64,000 bases of DNA from NCBI GenBank assembly GCA_031213475.1, contig JARUPZ010000019.1, forward strand, positions 7,056,870 through 7,120,869. The letters run 5' to 3'. How positions within the stretch are numbered: the first letter of the stretch is position 1; each line of letters begins with the position of its first letter. Below the pieces are notes generated by a model that was given only the letters and a program-made list of their open reading frames with translations, was not told where the DNA came from and ran no database searches. Of the stretch, positions 60,801 to 64,000 are shown one piece after another. The translations under genes and the position numbers were made by a program. This DNA is from Nereocystis luetkeana (taxonomy: Eukaryota; Sar; Phaeophyceae; Laminariales; Laminariaceae).

Positions 60801-63315
60801 ACTTCCGCGTGGAGGCGGGGGGGGGGGGGCGAGGGCGAGGTACTCATTTCATGGTTTGAAAATATGTTCATGGTTGCTTTGCGGCACCACTAATCTGGAG
60901 AGCTACCCTGTTATTTTGGGTGCACCTATTCCTGTGTTGAACCACAAGGGATAGCGATGCTGATAGCCAGAGCTAGAGCCAAAGCCAGAGCCAGGGCCAG
61001 AGCCAGAAGTGACGGTCGAAGTGACGGCAACTACGACAGCGATGTCGGCGTGTCGGCCCTTCCGATGGCCCGTGTCGGCTCGGTATCGTGACGTGCAGGG
61101 CGTTGTATTTTCGCCATCGATGTTGGCGCCGCTTCTGGCGGCGCGAGTTTCCCTCACGGCAGAAGTTTGTGATGAGGATGGCAAGGGCCGTTGTTCCCGT
61201 TTGTTGTGGTCGCGCCGGGGAGGGGGCTGCCTGTTGAGGCTATTTTGTCGTTGGTGTACGTACGTGGGTGTGAGCTCGGGGGGGTTGGCAAGGTTGACTC
61301 AACTACCTCGCCGTGCCGCTAGCTAGATGTGTCAGTCCTGTACACCAGTCGGTACTGTTACGACCGTGCAAGACACAAGATAGCACATGCCCTGGGATGA
61401 GTAGCTCGCCCTCTGGGGTTAAACTTCAAGGCGATGAGCATTTCCGAAACAAGAGAGGCACACACGCACGCACGCACACACAGCGAGAATTCCAGGCCAG
61501 GTCGTGGTTTGCTTGGGGATCGATATTGTCTATTACGGGGGGCTGTAGTAAATAGGATCAAATATAATGTTGGTAAAAATAGGTAAATGTACAGGTTTTT
61601 GGGTCTACCGTAGGTTCTACAGTATTTCCTATGGTCCCCCGTAATAGTTACAGTTAAAAACGCCTCGTTCGGCCTGTGCACTCCCCTTCCCCCCCCCAGT
61701 TCCCAATATAATCAACTTGGAACTCGTCCGAGGGGGGGGGTGTTTTTCTATTAATAATAGTAATAGTGCGTTTGACAAACCTGGCATTTTTTTAAACACG
61801 ATATTTTGGCCTGTACACCAACCAGTCAGTAAGTCTGGATTGAATAGTTGAGGTGGCAACGGCGGGTATGGCGGTCGAGACGGCCCGTCGTGCCTGCGTA
61901 TGCGGGGTGAATGTTTCACACCTCGAATACGTAGGTCATTGATTCCAACCTAATGATTAATAGGCGATTTTGAAACAGGGCAGCTGGATAGATCCCTGAT
62001 TTGTATGATCTGTATGGTCTAGCCCCATGTTGCCGGGTGGGAGGAGCCGTAGGCAGCCTTTGATACACTGTAGGACAGTTTTCCTCGGCTGGATCTGTAC
62101 TGTACAACAGATCCTGCACGGCATATCGTAACGGCGGCTTATGATCTGGAGATGGTCTACTTTGAAAGACAGATTGATTGTGATATGCCCGAGGTGTGCC
62201 AACGTTTTTGTAGGCGCGATCTGACGGTGATGTCGTGTGAAGAACGAGAGGCTGCGTTTGTTGCTGGATGCCGCCTGCGGTATCGGGCGAAGCCGCCTGC
62301 GGTATCGGGCGAAGCGCGCGGCCGGACGGGCGCTGCAGCAACTCCGATCTCGATGAATGAATAATTTTGACTGTTTTTTTTACCTGCCCGGCAGATGCGA
62401 GCACCAGGTATTTCCTGACTGCGGGTTAAATTGACACACCACACGGATTCTGAACGTGGAAGTGTCGTGAGCTCAAGGTTTATTTTTACCAATCCGCCGG
62501 AGGAAAAAAACAAAGAAAAGATAAAAGAAAAAGACTGCTGTACTTTATTGGGTGATTAGGGTTAGGGTTAGGGTCAAGTTATGTTGGCATCGACCGACGA
62601 GGGCTTGGCGTGCTCTGTTACCGTATGGCGGACCACGCGCGTGGTCTCTCATGTCGTTCGCAAGGTGCCCCCCCACCCGTCTCGAAAGGGGTGCGTGGTC
62701 AAGGGTCCACAAGGCTAAGGCAAGCAACATGAGTACCCCCCCCGCCCTGCTCCGTCTCGAAAGGGATGCGTGATCAATGGTCAAATGGCTAAGGCAAGCA
62801 ACAAATGAGTACGCCCCCCCCCCCCCCCCCCCCCCTCCCCACCTGGTTGGTGAAAACCCGACGTGCTCCGTCCCGGCATTGTAGCGATACGAGGGTCTAT
62901 GGTCGTACGGCTACGCCCATACATGATGATGAGTACCCCCCCCCCCCCCCTCTATGGTCATACGACTGCGGCCATGCATGAGATCGAGTACATCTCTCCT
63001 ATCGAGTACACCCCCCCCCCCCCCCTCCCCCCTCTATGGTCATACGACTGCGGCCATGCATGAGATCGAGTACATCTCTCCTATCGAGTACCCCCCCCCC
63101 CCTCCATCCCCAACCCTAACCCTCCGCCTATCCCCTATTCCTTTCGATTCGTCCTTGCGAAAAAATACCCAAAAATATCAAAAATAACGCCTTGGCACAG
63201 GGGTATTGTTTGGTGGAGTTCGAGAAGAAGGAAGAGGCGCAGCTGGCTATCGACGAGATGGACGGTTCACAGCTATTGGAGCAGGACATTTCCGTGAAGT
63301 GGGCCTTCGTGAGGG
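57836..63315 (+). CDS. RBM8A: Y14 / RBM8A, exon junction complex RRM protein (3' end incomplete)
   Basis: RNA-recognition-motif partner of Mago nashi in the exon junction complex. Exon 1 starts at ATG 57836 ([20 protein letters not shown], like the acidic plant Y14 N-terminus) and runs through [11 protein letters not shown] to about 58050. Exon 2 spans about 60193-60387 ([19 protein letters not shown], then [15 protein letters not shown] and [11 protein letters not shown]|, donor AAG|GTGTGT). Exon 3 spans 63201-63315 ([25 protein letters not shown], donor GTGAGT). The RRM's RNP2-like ILFVRN and RNP1-like GYCLVEF are visible. The exon 2-3 join is in phase. The donor of exon 1 is not settled: a tempting GC donor at 58054 has the wrong phase for an acceptor at 60192, so a small exon may lie between. 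The Arg/Ser-rich tail is expected beyond 63315 and was not found. Introns of about 2.1 and 2.8 kb hold tandem repeats, SINE-like copies and a MITE. Confidence 0.93.
58216..58430 (-). repeat. poly(C)-tailed SINE-like element (Y14 intron)
   Basis: Minus-strand copy: a G-run with TGTACTCATG, GGCCGTAGTCGTATATGACC, CTCGCATCCCTACAATG, CACCAAGCGCGAAGCGC and CTGCATCCTACTAAGAACCG. Confidence 0.8.
59450..60246 (+). repeat. four ~190-bp tandem units carrying the Y14 exon-2 acceptor
   Basis: The anchor GTCGCGG-GGCG occurs at about 59622, 59815, 60001 and 60194, spacings of 193, 186 and 193 bp. Each unit has a CAACCGTTACC-like start, a C-rich tract, a T-rich tract of 20-35 nt, an AG, and about 50 nt matching the start of Y14 exon 2 (translated [16 protein letters not shown]). 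The last unit runs into the real RRM exon. A partial fifth unit (CCCCGTCTCAACG) is seen near 59450. Confidence 0.85.
60541..60800 (-). repeat. poly(C)-tailed SINE-like element (Y14 intron)
   Basis: Minus-strand copy with the family blocks through CTGCATCCTGCTAACGACCA. It runs further into the 5' part (GACTTGCATATGGACGACAG, AATGAGTTAATTTATTCTCC) than the 58216 copy. Confidence 0.8.
61531..61646. mobile_element. TA-flanked MITE, copy 5 (Y14 intron)
   Basis: 116 bp. Left end TTACGGGGGGCTGTAGTAAA and right end TATGGTCCCCCGTAA match the family; TA flanks are kept. The interior is slightly longer and more diverged than in copies 2 and 4. Confidence 0.75.
62556..62573 (+). repeat. interstitial telomere-like (TTAGGG)3
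   Basis: Three perfect TTAGGG units in Y14 intron 2, at the left border of the poly(C)-module chain. A short CCCTAACCCT at 63114-63123 lies at the other border in opposite sense. Confidence 0.8.
62679..63100 (+). repeat. chain of poly(C)-ending repeat modules
   Basis: Two copies of a GTCTCGAAAGGG..TGCGTG unit ending GAGTAC-poly(C) (to about 62735 and 62835) are followed by a SINE-like 3' part (62842-62950). After these come two tandem copies of only its hairpin end (62953-63020 and 63032-63100), each closing with CTATCGAGTAC and a C-run. The chain ends about 100 bp before Y14 exon 3. Confidence 0.8.
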
Positions 63316-64000
63316 GTGAGTGGCGTCGCCCCGTAGGGAGTTTCGCGTTTTTTTGCATGACTCCCTTTACAACCCTAGCCCATGTGTTGTTTTTGGGGAC
63401 AAGACTAAGTTTGAGTTAGTGTGGCATACTTTTTGCATTGGGAAGGAAGGAGGGTTCACGCGTCGGAGAGACAGATGACGATCTACTGTAGATCATCTGT
63501 TAGATCCTCACCCGCCGTTGTGTTAGATGCTGTGCAGGATCCGTGAAGTACAGATCCTACCCATGAAACTTGTCCGAGATCATGCAGATTTTACCGCTTC
63601 CACCCGGCAACGTGAGCAATTAATATATTACACAGGTCAGGGATCTACCTGCCCTCCTGCCCTGAAAGACCTACAGTAGATCAATTGAGAATGATCTGTA
63701 GGATGATCTGTTCGATGTGTGAAGACCCCCCTCCCCTCCCGTTTGCCGTCGCAGCCGCAGCCGCAGCCGGTATTTCGCCGAGCTACAGTAGAGTGGCGTG
63801 GTCGTTTTTGTGTTACAGTTTTGTAGGAGTCGGTTGCGCCGGCCTTTAGTGTAACGGCGTGTGCAAGCAGAGCGCTCGGCGGGAGCCGTAGGCGTGGAAT
63901 AAATGCTACCTGGTGGATAGGAGAGACGGTTATTTGGGCACGTCAAGGCCCCCTTTGGCCTCTGTATACTAGTTTTAGTCAAGGGGACGGCTAGTTAGAG
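63316..64000. other. right end, Y14 intron or 3' part
   Basis: Follows the third Y14 exon. The Arg/Ser-rich C-terminal tail was not identified. At 63479-63715 there are repeated GATCTACTGTAGATC-type dyads and their degenerate copies (GATCATCTGT, TCTGTAGGATGATCTG) in opposing order, suggesting a small foldback element. Confidence 0.35.

Noticed and set aside
62863-63063. Resemblance of the SINE-like hairpin block to the 5' end of 5S rRNA
   Set aside because: Only a handful of bases agree (GTCTATGG-CATAC) and no internal 5S control region follows, so a 5S origin is not supported.

Overview
The window is nuclear DNA of an intron-rich eukaryote with a repeat-laden genome. The likeliest source is a brown alga or a close photosynthetic stramenopile relative. 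That placement is an inference. It rests on short coding exons of about 30-370 nt split by introns that mostly run 0.2-3 kb, on C-rich rather than T-rich tracts before many 3' splice sites, on a CDPK-type kinase whose catalytic loop reads HRDLKLAN, and on a LINE reverse transcriptase with a YADDAGIVS palm motif. No ribosomal RNA, CRISPR or prokaryote-style operon is present.

Six host genes can be read by joining exons whose splice phases agree. From left to right they are: a beta-adaptin, best matched to AP-4 beta (minus, 7223 down to 920, running off the left edge); fructose-1,6-bisphosphatase (minus, 17290-12130, only the extreme N-terminus missing); a very large helical-repeat protein of about 1,770 residues, tentatively MEI1/PRD1-like (plus, 18542-30693); a calcium-dependent protein kinase with EF-hands (minus, 46595-37092); Mago nashi (minus, 55660-51647); and Y14/RBM8A (plus, from 57836, at least to 63315).

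The most striking arrangement is at the right. Mago and Y14 are the two halves of one obligate heterodimer in the exon junction complex. They sit side by side and divergent, with about 2.2 kb between their start codons. The first large Y14 intron holds four tandem units of about 190 bp. Each repeats the 3' splice site and the first codons of the RRM exon, so a splicing-surveillance gene carries a ladder of decoy acceptors.

The rest is repeat landscape. There is a poly(C)-tailed SINE-like family (11 loci, both strands, variable 5' ends, shared 3' end), a TA-flanked MITE family (5 copies), a TTAA-flanked piggyBac-like MITE family (2 copies), and a 5'-truncated LINE. One large intron contains two opposed arrays of CCACGGCAAG-type repeats, and the next contains a 1.9 kb field of CCATGG-rich repeats. 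There is also a long TAC microsatellite, an interstitial TTAGGG run, and a dispersed TACCTGGTA nonamer far above chance. About 6.4 kb between the MEI1-like gene and the kinase, and about 5 kb between the kinase and Mago, show no recognisable gene.
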